DNA from: Granulicella sp. L60
GTDB taxonomy: Bacteria; Acidobacteriota; Terriglobia; Terriglobales; Acidobacteriaceae
Direction of reading: 5' to 3'
NCBI RefSeq assembly: GCF_009765825.1
Contig: NZ_LMUR01000018.1
Span: 1,193,739 to 1,257,738, forward strand
Length of the DNA: 64,000 nucleotides
Position numbers and translations under genes: made by a program. How positions within the stretch are numbered: the stretch's first letter is position 1; each line of letters opens with the position of its first letter. The notes below the pieces were generated by a model. That model was not told the DNA's origin, searched no databases, and saw only the letters and a program-made list of their open reading frames with translations. This document shows positions 31,542 through 40,461 of this stretch, piece after piece.

Positions 31542-31663
31542 TGGATCTCCCAGTTGGATCGGGCGGTGGAGAGAGGACCGCACGACACACAGACTCGACG
31601 GGGCCGAGTCTGTGTGTTCATGCTACATGCGTGGTGGTTGCTGTTGAGCGGCGGATTCTTTCG

Positions 31664-33550
31664 TTAGCGGGTTTGGAGGAGGGGTGCGGATGCGTTGAGG
31701 AGGTTCGGTTTGGTCTGGCCGAGTTCGACGATGGATAGCTGGCCATCCGTGACGACTTCGTCGCCGGTGGCATTGGCTGCCTTCTTGGGGACGTGCGGGC
31801 GGTCCACGAGAGCGTAGGAGGATGCGGTGCCGGAGTAGAGCATGTCGGTCTCGATCCACTCGCGCTCGCGGTCGATGTGTGGATCGATGCGGTGAGACCA
31901 CTTGGTTGCGCCGCGAGAGGTGGAGATGGCGATATCGTGGGTGGCGGCTCCGATCCAGACGTCGCGGCCCTGGTAGGTCTCGGGCAGCTTCCAGACGCGG
32001 ATGTGATGGCGTTTGGCGAAGGTGTCGAGAGACTTCTGGAAGACGAAGTCGGGGGCCTTTCCGTCGATCATGAGCAGCGATACGGGCGCCTGGGTGTAGC
32101 CGGTTCCGCGGATGGTCGCCTGAACTGATTTCATGGCGGAGGTCATGTTGAGACCGTCGGCTTCGAACCAGCCGGACTCCTGAAAGGCGGCGAGGAGTTG
32201 TTGCTGCGAGCCGATAAACATGAGGTTGGTGAGGTCGGATAGCTTGTTGTCTTTGGTGTGCACGCGGATGGGCGCTGCGGCGACGATGGTCTTGAGCTTT
32301 GCGTCGACCGGGACGACGGGCCAGCCGGACCATGTGTCTTTCGACTTCAGCATGGAGGGACGGACGACCTGGATCTGCAGATCGGTGCCGGCGGGGAAGA
32401 GGATCTCGCGACGGATAGAGAGGCCATAGACGGCGGAGATGCCCTTGATGGTGTATCCGGCGATGGGGTTGACCATGCCGAGGCCGGCGAGGGTGAGTGA
32501 CATCTTTGTGTTTGCGTGGGGCTGGACGATGCCGATGATCTCGTTATTGCGGACGGTCTCGCGTGCGTTGTCGACATCGATGACACGGGCGTAGAGCGGG
32601 GAGCGGGTTCCGTCTGCGTGGATGATGTTGGAGAAGTCGAGCACGAGGCGGGGGCGGGAGTATTTGTCTGGGGCCTTCTGAGCGAAGAGGACGGTGGCCT
32701 GGACTTTGGTTCCGGGGGCGAGGACGAGGTCGCCGTCTTTGCAGGCGATGTTCTCTCCGCCTTTGCAGAGCGGGTAGGTGACGGTGGCTTCGACGGGGTC
32801 GCCGGTGCGGGAGTGTTCGCTGTAGACGGGGCCAGCGAGGCGGACGCTGAGGGTCTGGCCGGGGGCGAGATCGGCCTGCCGGGACTGGGCTACGCTGGCG
32901 GCGATGGTGTGGGGCATGTCGCCGTTTTCCTGATTGAAGAAGTGGAAGAAGGCGGTGAGAAAGCCGCTGGTGGCTCCGTTCTCGATGAGAAGGGTCTGGA
33001 TCTCGAAGTTGGGTGAGTAGAGGAGGTAGTCGAGGGCGGTGTCGTTGTAGATGTCTTCGTGGTTGATGTCGACGCCGCGCTGGATGAGCTGGTCTGCGAC
33101 CTCTTCGTAGGAGACGATGATCTTGGGTTTGGTGTTGTAGCTGGAGCCGAAGACGGTCCAGTGGAGGGCGGTGCGGCCGTATTGATCGGTGGCTTTGAGG
33201 TCGGCGCCGCTGGCGATGAGTTGTTTGGCTTCGGTGAGGCGGTCGAGGATGGGCTGCTCTTTGGTCTCGCGGGTGGACTGGTAGAGCTTCTGGATGAGGG
33301 GCGAGGTGTGGGAGACGTCAAGCGCGAGGGCTGGGGTGTCGAGTTCGTCGTCAGGTGTTTCGGGCTGGTCGGTGGCGGTGGTGTCGACGGTTGCGCTGGC
33401 GGGGGTTTGCGGCGGTGGAGCGGCCTGGGCGGGTGGAGCGGATGGAGACTGTGATTGAGACTGGGCAGACGCGGGCTTGGGGGCAGTTTGTGTTGCGAAG
33501 ATGAGGCAGGCGGCAAGGATGGAGAGTGCTGCTTTTGAAGCGTTCGTCAT
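31664..33550 (-). CDS. Exported ankyrin-repeat protein with LssY-like C-terminal domain
   Basis: 628 residues. A signal peptide (about 1–29) is followed by a Pro/Ala/Gln-rich linker, two or three ankyrin repeats (GADLKATDQYGRTALHWTVF and GVDINHEDIYNDTALDYLLYS, about 112–190), a beta-rich central part (about 220–430) and an LssY_C-like domain (about 440–590) with LTNLMFIGSQQQLLAAFQESGWFEAD, FAKRHHIRVWKL and WSHRIDPHIDREREW. LssY_C domains are found in envelope phosphatase-like proteins, usually with PAP2; here the partner is ankyrin. The role is unknown. No neighbours on this strand within 100 bp. Confidence 0.8.
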   Translation of the reverse strand: MTNASKAALSILAACLIFATQTAPKPASAQSQSQSPSAPPAQAAPPPQTPASATVDTTATDQPETPDDELDTPALALDVSHTSPLIQKLYQSTRETKEQPILDRLTEAKQLIASGADLKATDQYGRTALHWTVFGSSYNTKPKIIVSYEEVADQLIQRGVDINHEDIYNDTALDYLLYSPNFEIQTLLIENGATSGFLTAFFHFFNQENGDMPHTIAASVAQSRQADLAPGQTLSVRLAGPVYSEHSRTGDPVEATVTYPLCKGGENIACKDGDLVLAPGTKVQATVLFAQKAPDKYSRPRLVLDFSNIIHADGTRSPLYARVIDVDNARETVRNNEIIGIVQPHANTKMSLTLAGLGMVNPIAGYTIKGISAVYGLSIRREILFPAGTDLQIQVVRPSMLKSKDTWSGWPVVPVDAKLKTIVAAAPIRVHTKDNKLSDLTNLMFIGSQQQLLAAFQESGWFEADGLNMTSAMKSVQATIRGTGYTQAPVSLLMIDGKAPDFVFQKSLDTFAKRHHIRVWKLPETYQGRDVWIGAATHDIAISTSRGATKWSHRIDPHIDREREWIETDMLYSGTASSYALVDRPHVPKKAANATGDEVVTDGQLSIVELGQTKPNLLNASAPLLQTR

Positions 33551-33698
33551 GGGTAGAACCTCGGTATTTCGGGGCCCGGTGCTGGATGCTGGTGCTGACG
33601 GAGGAGTGCTCCGTTTGATCAGCCTGTTTGTGCAGCAGACGTATGCTATCTGGTAGTGGATGGAATCATAATATGACAGAGTGGGCGGTGGGTACGCT

Positions 33699-34145
33699 GT
33701 GATCGATATGCAGGGCTGGGCTGTGCGGGGAGTTGGATCTCTGGCGAGGCGGTTGGGGCGCGGGCGGAGTGGGCCTGACCATCTCGAAACGGGCGAAGAG
33801 GGTGAGCGGGAGGCGCTGTTTTATCTGCGCAGGATGGGCTACACGGTGGTGGCGAGGCGATGGAAGAGTGCGAAGTTGTGGGGCGATATCGACCTGGTGG
33901 GGTGGGACGGGGAGTGGCTGTGCTTTGTGGAGGTGAAGGCGCGGAGCAGGAGGGATGGGGTTCCTGCGGAGTTCGCGGTGGACCGGGAGAAGCAGGATAT
34001 GCTGCGGCGGATGGCGCGGGCTTATCTGAAGGGATTTCCGGAGAAGCTGCGGGGTGAGATTCCGGTGCGGTTCGATGTGGTGTCGGTATACTTGCTGCCA
34101 TCTGGGGTGGAGTTCGACCTGTATCGGGAGGCGTTTGGATGGTGA
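33699..34145 (+). CDS. yraN: UPF0102/YraN-family endonuclease-like protein
   Basis: 148 residues. The family resembles Holliday-junction resolvase/restriction endonuclease folds; the role is not established. Conserved features are GEEGEREALFYLRRMGYTVVARRW, then the D…ExK nuclease core GDIDLVGWDGEWLCFVEVKARSR. The GTG at 33699 has GGTGGG six bases before it and is preferred; GTG at 33681 and ATG at 33708 are also possible. Its stop overlaps the start of the DinB-like gene by seven bases, implying translational coupling. Confidence 0.88.
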   Translation: MIDMQGWAVRGVGSLARRLGRGRSGPDHLETGEEGEREALFYLRRMGYTVVARRWKSAKLWGDIDLVGWDGEWLCFVEVKARSRRDGVPAEFAVDREKQDMLRRMARAYLKGFPEKLRGEIPVRFDVVSVYLLPSGVEFDLYREAFGW

Positions 34146-34648
34146 TGTATGCGCGGGAGACGGAGGTGGCGCGGCTGGAGCCGGAGGAGCTTGGCGAGCG
34201 GCTGGCGGGGGTGCTTCGGGAGGCGATGCCGTGGCTGGTGACGGTGTCTGAAGCAGAGGCGAGCGTGCCGGAGCGTGAGGGGAAGTGGAGCGCAAAGCAG
34301 GTGATCGGGCATCTGATCGATTCGGCGGTGAATAATCTGGGGCGGATTGTGCGGTTGCAGATTGAGCCGGGACAGAGCCTGCCGGGGTACGAGCAGGAGG
34401 CATGGGTGGGGCTGCAGCACTATGCGGAGCGCGATTGGGCCGAGGTGCTGGCGCTGTGGTTCGCGCTGAACGAGCATGTGGCGTGGACGGTTCGGCATAT
34501 CGAAAAGGGCGGGTTGGGGAAGAGCGGCATGGTCGCGGGGCAGACGTTGACGCTGGGATTTTTGATCGAGGATTATGTTGCGCACATGGAACACCATCTG
34601 CGCCAGATGCGGCCGTGGCTAGGGCAGGGCGGCGAAGGTTCCAGATAG
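34139..34648 (+). CDS. DinB-like four-helix-bundle protein
   Basis: 169 residues in the DinB/YfiT-like putative metalloenzyme fold. The metal histidine triad can be seen as GHLIDSAVNN near residue 60 and YVAHMEHHLRQM near residue 145. Family members include thiol transferases and stress proteins; the substrate here is unknown. The ATG overlaps the yraN stop (ATGGTGATG), so the two are cotranslated. Confidence 0.82.
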   Translation: MVMYARETEVARLEPEELGERLAGVLREAMPWLVTVSEAEASVPEREGKWSAKQVIGHLIDSAVNNLGRIVRLQIEPGQSLPGYEQEAWVGLQHYAERDWAEVLALWFALNEHVAWTVRHIEKGGLGKSGMVAGQTLTLGFLIEDYVAHMEHHLRQMRPWLGQGGEGSR

Positions 34649-34704
34649 CATCCGATTCGGGTGGCTCCGGTGTCTAATACATTTGATAGTTGAGGATGAA
34701 GACG

Positions 34705-35175
34705 ATGACGCTGTTGAATGCACCGGAGTACGATGGCCGCCGTGAGACTCGAAACCGCAATCTGCTGATTGGCGCTGGGGTTCTGATTTTGTTGTCCGTG
34801 GTGATCGGGGTGGGCGGGTTTCTGCTGGGGCATGGGTGGTTCTTTTCGAATCTGCCGGTGGAGCACAGGATCGACCGGTTTCTCACTACGCTGCAGGAGA
34901 AGGATTATCCGAAGGCCTACGGGATCTGGATGAACGACCCGGAGTGGCAGCAGCATCCGCAGAAGTATGACTACACGCTGAAGCGGTTTACCGAAGACTG
35001 GACGACGGCGAGTGACTGGGGTCCGATTACGTCGCACCATGTGGATATTTCGAAGAAGGATGGGACGGGGATTGTGATCGCGGTGCGGGTGAATAATAGC
35101 TCGAAGAAGCTGTTTCTCTGGTATGAGCGGAAGGATGGGACGCTTACTTACTCGCCGCATGAGCTGGAGTATTAG
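34705..35175 (+). CDS. Hypothetical single-span membrane protein
   Basis: 156 residues: a short cytoplasmic start, one membrane helix (LLIGAGVLILLSVVIGVGGFLL, about residues 19–40) and an extracytoplasmic domain with VEHRIDRFLTTLQEKDYPKAYGIWM, a DUF4878/NTF2-like pattern of short helices followed by beta strands. The ATG at 34705 is preferred because GAGGA sits eight bases upstream. It is the last gene before the composition drops and before the proposed att remnant. Confidence 0.65.
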   Translation: MTLLNAPEYDGRRETRNRNLLIGAGVLILLSVVIGVGGFLLGHGWFFSNLPVEHRIDRFLTTLQEKDYPKAYGIWMNDPEWQQHPQKYDYTLKRFTEDWTTASDWGPITSHHVDISKKDGTGIVIAVRVNNSSKKLFLWYERKDGTLTYSPHELEY

Positions 35176-35267
35176 AGAACAGCCTCGAGGCATAGGCACT
35201 CGGAGACCGGGGATGTGAGGGCTATCGAATTGAATGGTTGGCGAGGGCAGAGTGCTCGGAAGATGGA

Positions 35268-35314
35268 TGGTGCTAGATCCAGAGGGATTGAAATCCTACA
35301 AAGGGATTATGAGT
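35268..35314 (-). other. Putative att site: degenerate 3' half of tRNA-Ile2(CAT)
   Basis: Read on the minus strand it begins with ACTCATAATCCCTT, identical over 14 bases to the anticodon loop and 3' stem of the tRNA at 62203–62278 (+ strand 35301–35314 versus 62235–62248), then a diverged T-arm region (CAATCCCTCTGG against CAAATCCCTCCGG) and a CACCA end. The distance from the CCA end to the core is 33 bases here and 32 in the tRNA. Orientation and layout fit a displaced tRNA 3' half left by anticodon-loop integration. Confidence 0.6.
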
Positions 35315-35517
35315 TTGGTCGCAACGCTGTAAGTCTATGGAAATAAACAAAATGCAGGCGTAATCGAGCATATGCCTAAGTAATTGAGCGACCGTAATTT
35401 AAGGTGATTTGCCGCAAACAATAAAAGCTGATGAGTGTACCTATGCTGTACCGCGGGTGACGGTTGATTGCGCTATATTTCTGCTGCATTTGCAGAATAT
35501 CTAACTGCAATGCTTCC

Positions 35518-35566
35518 TTGCGTCGCGCCCGACGCAATTTGCGTCGCGCCCGACGCAATTTGCGTC
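35518..35566. repeat. Tandem 21-bp palindromic repeat
   Basis: TTGCGTCGCGCCCGACGCAA occurs at 35518–35537 and 35539–35558, followed by a third partial unit TTGCGTC. Each unit is itself a hairpin (8-bp arms, CGCC loop). Confidence 0.8.
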
Positions 35567-36105
35567 TAAGAACGATCGAATGGCCGGCTCGAGAGTAGAC
35601 GAGTTGATGTTCGTGAAATCCCCCATGGCTCCAAATCCGATACGCCGCTATCGTCATTGTCTCCAGTGGTGTTCTACATAATCTGCCCCGCCGACTTGGT
35701 GGCCTGGTGAGAGATGATGTCCGTTCCGCTCTCGCCGCTTAGCTTAGTTGAGAATGCTGCTAAGTCAAGAGCGACGTGCGCTGATCACTCAAAAAATTTC
35801 GTCTAGTTTTTCCATCATGTATAGTCGGATTCCTTGTTAACCGCTGCGTGGCTAAAGGTTACCCTGCTGAGCTTAGATCACAATGACAAATCCAGAACGT
35901 CGCCGAGTAGATCGTTCTTCTGAGGATTATTGCATTCGATGACAAAACATGCGACTGCCACTGTCATACATGCGGCAGTCGCGAATGCCCCTTCGTCCTT
36001 TCTTAGGAGAAGGCTCTCTTTGCGATTCGGCGAGTTATATAATCAAGTCAAATCAACCAAGTTTAAGGCTGCCAAACGCGCCGCGCAATTCTATGGAGGA
36101 AAAAA

Positions 36106-36150
36106 ATGCTTACCAGCAGCAACTCGTGTACCAAGGATTCTGAATGCTAA
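36106..36150 (+). CDS. Possible 14-residue leader peptide overlapping the methyltransferase start
   Basis: A strong GGAGGA site seven bases before an ATG opens 14 codons (MLTSSNSCTKDSEC) ending in TAA at 36148–36150, overlapping the ATG at 36144 of the methyltransferase gene. It could couple translation or be chance. Confidence 0.3.
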   Translation: MLTSSNSCTKDSEC

Positions 36151-36851
36151 ATTGGGCGGCCAGATACTATCCGATTGTGCGAATCCTGAGAGCTCACGAC
36201 TTATTCGAGAACGGATCCGTGTTGGAGATAGGGTCTGGGCCAACTGGTCTCGGGCGATTCCGGAAGGTGCCCTTTGTTGGGTGTGACATCGCTTTTCCGT
36301 CCGAGCCGCTTTGGCCGATGACTCCATTGGTAGCATCGGCTGCGCAGTTACCACTCGAGGACAAGCAGTTTGATGTTGTTCTTGCTTCAGATGTTCTCGA
36401 GCATGTTCCGCCTGACTTGCGAACAACGGTCATTGCTGAGGCACTGCGGGTCGCTCGCAAGCTTGTGATATTTGGGTTTCCATGTGGCAAGTTGGCATGG
36501 GAATCGGATCGCGCGCTGCTTCAGACGTACTTGGCGGCGGATCGGACGCCTCCACCGTGGCTGACAGAACACATGGAAGCACAGTTTCCAGAAGCGCATA
36601 TTTTCGCGAAGGTGGAAGGTTGGGAGGTACAGCAACAAGGCAACGAGAGTATTGCGTTTCATTCGTGGTTGATGCGAAGAGAAATGTCCGGCATATTCAT
36701 TCGAGCTTCGACGATAGGAATGCGAATAGTACCGTCTCTTTTAGAAACTCTGCTGCGAAAAGTCGATACTGCACCTTTTTACCGCCAGATTTTCGTACTG
36801 CACAAGCTTGGCAATAACGAAAATGGTGTCGGCCAAGATCGGCTCTCCTAA
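36144..36851 (+). CDS. Class I SAM-dependent methyltransferase
   Basis: 235 residues with the SAM-binding motif I GSVLEIGSGPTGLGRF (about 25–40), motif II VGCDIAFPSE and motif III/post-I DVVLASDVLEHVPPDL, as in methyltransferase_11-type proteins. An AAGGA site lies six bases before the ATG, and an in-frame stop is directly upstream. It is the first gene of the polysaccharide cluster, so it may methylate a sugar or lipid-linked intermediate (inference). The flippase follows about 100 bp later. Confidence 0.82.
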   Translation: MLNWAARYYPIVRILRAHDLFENGSVLEIGSGPTGLGRFRKVPFVGCDIAFPSEPLWPMTPLVASAAQLPLEDKQFDVVLASDVLEHVPPDLRTTVIAEALRVARKLVIFGFPCGKLAWESDRALLQTYLAADRTPPPWLTEHMEAQFPEAHIFAKVEGWEVQQQGNESIAFHSWLMRREMSGIFIRASTIGMRIVPSLLETLLRKVDTAPFYRQIFVLHKLGNNENGVGQDRLS

Positions 36852-36958
36852 CTACACTTCAGAGCAGCGACGGTACGAATACCGTATCGGATAAAGAACC
36901 TACGGGACGATACTTATGATAAGAGCGATTCGGTGTTTTGGGCGGAGGCAACGTAGCT

Positions 36959-38278
36959 TTGAAGGAACACACAGAATCGCAGAATAAATCGCGGGGTCGC
37001 CGCATTTTAGGATTAATCTTTAGCTTTTTTCTTGGTCAAGGAGCGCTGCAAGGAATTAACATCGTCATAGGGTTGTTCCTGATACGGGCTCTCAGTGTGA
37101 GCGACTATGCAAAGTATGGATTGGCTTCCGGGTTTCAGGCAACTACCTCTGTCCTGATGGACTTGGGATGTGCCGGCACGATCATTCCCTTAGTTGGCAG
37201 GCGATCTCTTGATCCGGCTGTGGTCGGCAGATATGTGCGAGGAGCAAAGTCTCTTCGAGATTCTGCATTCTGGATTTTATGCCCTCTGGCGGCGATTGTT
37301 TTCCTTATCATGACGCACAGACAGCACTGGCCATGGTCTGTTCAGGCCATATTGCTCGTTTCTGTGTTGATCGCGCTTTACTCAAGTGGTCCCCTCTCTT
37401 ACTATTCAGCGCCTCTATTTCTGCACAGGCAGCTGCACGAGTATTACTTTCCTCAGACGATCTCCGCTGCTGGCAGGCTCGTGGTCTACGTCGTGTTAGC
37501 CTTTTTAGGCGGACTCAATGCGTGGACGGCCGCAGGGCTAAGCGCATTGAACATCACGGCTAATGGACACTTCCTCGGAAAGAAGAGCCGCCAATATCTT
37601 GCATGGCCGGAGAACGACGATCCTTTCATCAGGAGAGAAATCCGCCATTATATGCTTCCTGCCTCTCCCGCGATCATTCTGGGGGCTTTCCATGGGCAAG
37701 TCTCGCTGTTTCTCATCAGCATCTTCGGCAACACCGTCAGTATCGCTGAAGTCGCTGCGCTGGCGCGCCTCGGATTGATCTTTAACCTGCTCATGACATT
37801 CAACATTGTCCTGGTCGAACCCTTTGTGGCCCGCCTGCCAAGCAACAAACTTCTTATTACCTACTTCAAGCTGACGGCTCTTGCGATCGTGGGCTGTGTT
37901 GCCCTGGTTTTACTTGCTCTTGTCGCTCCCTCCGCTTTTTTGTGGCTCCTGGGACCAAGATACAGCACGCTAAGCGGGTTGATCGGGTGGGTTGTTCTTA
38001 CGGCTTGCATCAACTACATTGCCGGCTTGATCTGGATCATGAACCGTTCGCGCAAGTGGGTCTTCTGGCGAGGCACGATTGCGGAGATTGCCCTCCTTCT
38101 TGTGGTTCAGATCGGTTTCACGGTGATCTTCGGGGTTCGGGATACGAGAAGCGCAGTGATGTTTAACTTTGCTTCCAGTTTCTGTTACCTTGCCTCGCAT
38201 TCGTACGTGGCGATCTACGGATTCTTGCGAGCTCAAAGGAACAAAGCGTCCGATGGTCCCTCGACGGCGTTGGTATAG
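36959..38278 (+). CDS. Wzx-like polysaccharide flippase
   Basis: 439 residues, about 12 membrane segments in the MATE/MOP polysaccharide-transporter arrangement: FFLGQGALQGINIVIGLFLIR at the start, DYAKYGLASGFQATTSVLMDLG, and later INYIAGLIWIMNRSRK. It would flip undecaprenyl-linked repeat units across the inner membrane. The TTG at 36959 has GGAGG nine bases upstream; another TTG is at 36938. It is on the + strand with the methyltransferase, whereas the next glycosyltransferases are on the opposite strand. Confidence 0.83.
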   Translation: MKEHTESQNKSRGRRILGLIFSFFLGQGALQGINIVIGLFLIRALSVSDYAKYGLASGFQATTSVLMDLGCAGTIIPLVGRRSLDPAVVGRYVRGAKSLRDSAFWILCPLAAIVFLIMTHRQHWPWSVQAILLVSVLIALYSSGPLSYYSAPLFLHRQLHEYYFPQTISAAGRLVVYVVLAFLGGLNAWTAAGLSALNITANGHFLGKKSRQYLAWPENDDPFIRREIRHYMLPASPAIILGAFHGQVSLFLISIFGNTVSIAEVAALARLGLIFNLLMTFNIVLVEPFVARLPSNKLLITYFKLTALAIVGCVALVLLALVAPSAFLWLLGPRYSTLSGLIGWVVLTACINYIAGLIWIMNRSRKWVFWRGTIAEIALLLVVQIGFTVIFGVRDTRSAVMFNFASSFCYLASHSYVAIYGFLRAQRNKASDGPSTALV

Positions 38279-38782
38279 TTTGAGCACGGCTGAAAGGGCA
38301 CTGCGAGCTGATAACAGGGCCTTCTCTCTGGAACAGCTCCTCAAACAGCTTCGCACCTCTCTTCTACGTTTATTTATATCTGTTGGTTCTACTACCTAGC
38401 GGCTCCATACTCGGCATCAAGGTAAAAGTAATTTGTTCGTACTGTTGTTATCTTCTCGGTGCAGAAGTTCTTGGCTAGCAGGCGCACAGCTTCTTGGAAT
38501 GTGGCGTTACTCTTCGAGTTACCGGCGGTTCTGCTTCTGTGGATCTTAATCGCACAGATCTAGGGTGCAGATATCACCGTGTCTTTTGCTGAGGCAAAGG
38601 TCTTCTTCACCACATTCGCTAGTTGTTGGATAGTAGCGGTCTTTTGTGAGGGGATCGAGAGACAATCGCGTTCCTGCGATGTGGCCTTTAGGGGATTCGC
38701 GAGGCAGCTTTTTGTAGAGAACGGTGATTGCCAGGATGCTGGGGTTGGGCGGAGTGCGGCAAAGCGGTCTTTATGATCGTTT
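38279..38782. other. Intergenic region with a possible decayed GT2 fragment
   Basis: About 500 bp. On the minus strand near 38740–38570 a frame reads SILAITVLYKKLPRESP, like the N-terminus of rhamnosyltransferase-type GT2 proteins (compare LLAVIVVFKIRPGASSS in the gene at 43547), but similarity ends and stops follow. Nothing else is recognised. Confidence 0.35.
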
Positions 38783-39790
38783 TCAGAGAAGCAGGTCTCG
38801 CAGCACTGCGTTCCTTCCGGTCGGGGAGTATTGCTTGTAGCCTTCCAGATCGCCTAAAATTTTAGGCCAGCGCTGGATTCTGCTGAGCGACAGATTCTCA
38901 ATGCCGCGATGGGCATGGGCGGCTTTCGCGCGCACTTTACACAATAATTCTCTGTCGATCGAGATAGTTTCCTTCGCGAGTACGGCCTCTAGGTCATCGA
39001 ACTGAACGGCGTACCCTGCATATTCCTTCATGTTGCGATCACGTGAATGTTGAACGTAGGCAGCAAGCCCATGATTCCGAATATACCGAAGCTTCTCCTT
39101 GGAAGTGATCGGTACGCCGATCTGCTGGTTACCATGCAGGCGATACGCTACCAAGTGCTTGGGGCAGGCGATCAATTGGGCTCGCGTTGCCAGCATTAGG
39201 GCTAGCCACGCATCGTGATTCCAGCTCACCGGCATGCTGGTGAGCTGTTCGCGATACGAGCTGCGGAAAGCGAAGGTCATGCCCGTCACGACATTCCTAC
39301 GCAGTAGTACGTCAACGGCGTCTCCTGAACGAAACCGGCGCTGATCGGTGACGTCGAAGACAAAGCTTCCCCAGAGGTCTCCCGCAAGCGGCTGTGATGC
39401 TTCGTCGATCAGGTCTCCATTCGAAAAGACGCCTGCGACAGAAACACCACCGCTGCAAAAGAGCTCAGCAAGCCGAGCGAGTTTTTCGGGATACCAGACA
39501 TCGTCCTGATCGCTCAGCGCGATCAGTTCGTCTGAGCAAAGATTGATGGCCTTGGCAAAATTTCGACTGTGACCAAGATTATCCGGGTTACGGACTATCT
39601 TTACTGGGAAGGGGCTTTGTCTTGCAAAGGCCTCTGCGATGCTCAACGTGTTATCTGTCGAACCATCGTCACAGAGAACGAGTTCACTTGGAAGTAATTG
39701 CTGGCGGCTCAAACTTTCCAGCTGTTCGCCAATGTGCTTCTGTCCGTTGAAAGTACACATAGCGACTGAAAATCGCATGCTCATACTCAC
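38783..39790 (-). CDS. Family 2 glycosyltransferase (rhamnosyltransferase-like)
   Basis: 335-residue GT-A glycosyltransferase. The N-terminal FSVAMCTFNGQKHIGEQLESL and LVLCDDGSTDNTL are followed by the metal-binding LSDQDDVWYPEKLARL (about residue 95) and an acceptor segment WNHDAWLALMLA. The DQDDVW form is typical of enzymes that add rhamnose or related sugars in O-antigen/EPS synthesis; the donor is not known. It is on the minus strand with the wzz pseudogene directly upstream. The start GTG has GAGG eight bases upstream. Confidence 0.87.
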   Translation of the reverse strand: MSMSMRFSVAMCTFNGQKHIGEQLESLSRQQLLPSELVLCDDGSTDNTLSIAEAFARQSPFPVKIVRNPDNLGHSRNFAKAINLCSDELIALSDQDDVWYPEKLARLAELFCSGGVSVAGVFSNGDLIDEASQPLAGDLWGSFVFDVTDQRRFRSGDAVDVLLRRNVVTGMTFAFRSSYREQLTSMPVSWNHDAWLALMLATRAQLIACPKHLVAYRLHGNQQIGVPITSKEKLRYIRNHGLAAYVQHSRDRNMKEYAGYAVQFDDLEAVLAKETISIDRELLCKVRAKAAHAHRGIENLSLSRIQRWPKILGDLEGYKQYSPTGRNAVLRDLLL

Positions 39791-39806
39791 AGATTGGCCT
39801 CAGTTC

Positions 39807-40277
39807 TCAATGGGTCTTTTGTCCCAACATCAAATGTAGTTTTGGACGGACCTTCTTCTTCGCGAGACTTTCCTTTTTCAGCTTATAAACCTGCATAAGA
39901 TTCGAAGCGCTGTATCAGTTTGTCGTCTATGGTGTGACTTTTCAGAATGCCAACATAAAAATCTCCTGACTTTTGGAGCCAAGAAAACTGCCCATTCTCA
40001 GAGCTGATAGCTGTCCCCCGAGCGCTCCTGCACGTGAGAAATTGTTAGCATCTGGCGGGATAGAGGAAGCTATCGCACTAAAGATAGGGGGTAGAACAAA
40101 GGCGAAGATTGTGACCATTAGAAAAGTCAAGAGAGATGTTCTAAAAATCAGCCGCCGGCGACTCTTCAGAATCTGTAATAAGACAGTTAATGAGCCCGAC
40201 TCCTCCTCAAAAGAGACACTGGAGGATTCGGAGATTATGTGGCGTAGTAATGGTTCGTTATCATCCGGTACCTTCAT
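39807..40277 (-). pseudogene. Truncated, frameshifted wzz (chain-length determinant) gene
   Basis: The intact frame (MKVPDDNEPLLRHII… to 39942) has the first cytoplasmic part, the first membrane helix (IFRTSLLTFLMVTIFAFVLPP) and AGALGGQLSALRMGSFLG, parallel to the intact Wzz at 42251 (AGQLGALASFGG). Similarity continues in a second frame as DFYVGILKSHTIDDKLIQRFE (in the intact gene DMYVGILQSRTIADHLI) and in a third as LMQVYKLKKESLAKKK, then ends. So at least two frameshifts and loss of the C-terminal two thirds. It sits directly upstream of the GT2 gene on its strand. Confidence 0.82.
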
Positions 40278-40461
40278 CTGATTCCTATCGTCTCCAGTCA
40301 CCTAGCAAAGATTCAGCTGGTGTAAGCGTTCGCCGAGGCGTAGCAAGAATTCAGTGTAATGGATTCCTCGAATACAGTCATTCCAGATGCAAGCAGGAAT
40401 GATGTCGATGCAATGGGATCAATGAAAAAGTATCCAGCTAGCGTAGCGTCAGCGAGCTCCT

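Larger units (their letters stand above)
35176..36143. other. Gene-poor junction between core chromosome and AT-richer island
   Basis: About 970 bp without a supported gene. It holds the tRNA-like 47-bp remnant (35268–35314), tandem palindromes (35518–35566) and, near 36091–36150, a GGAGG site with a 14-codon open frame overlapping the next gene's start. Base composition falls markedly from here on. Confidence 0.6.

Noticed and set aside
35518..35566. CRISPR-like tandem repeats
   Set aside because: Units of 21 bp are contiguous with one-base gaps, no spacers and no cas genes.
35930..36286. 118-codon + strand open frame before the methyltransferase
   Set aside because: Overlaps the methyltransferase start in another frame, no recognised features and no ribosome site.
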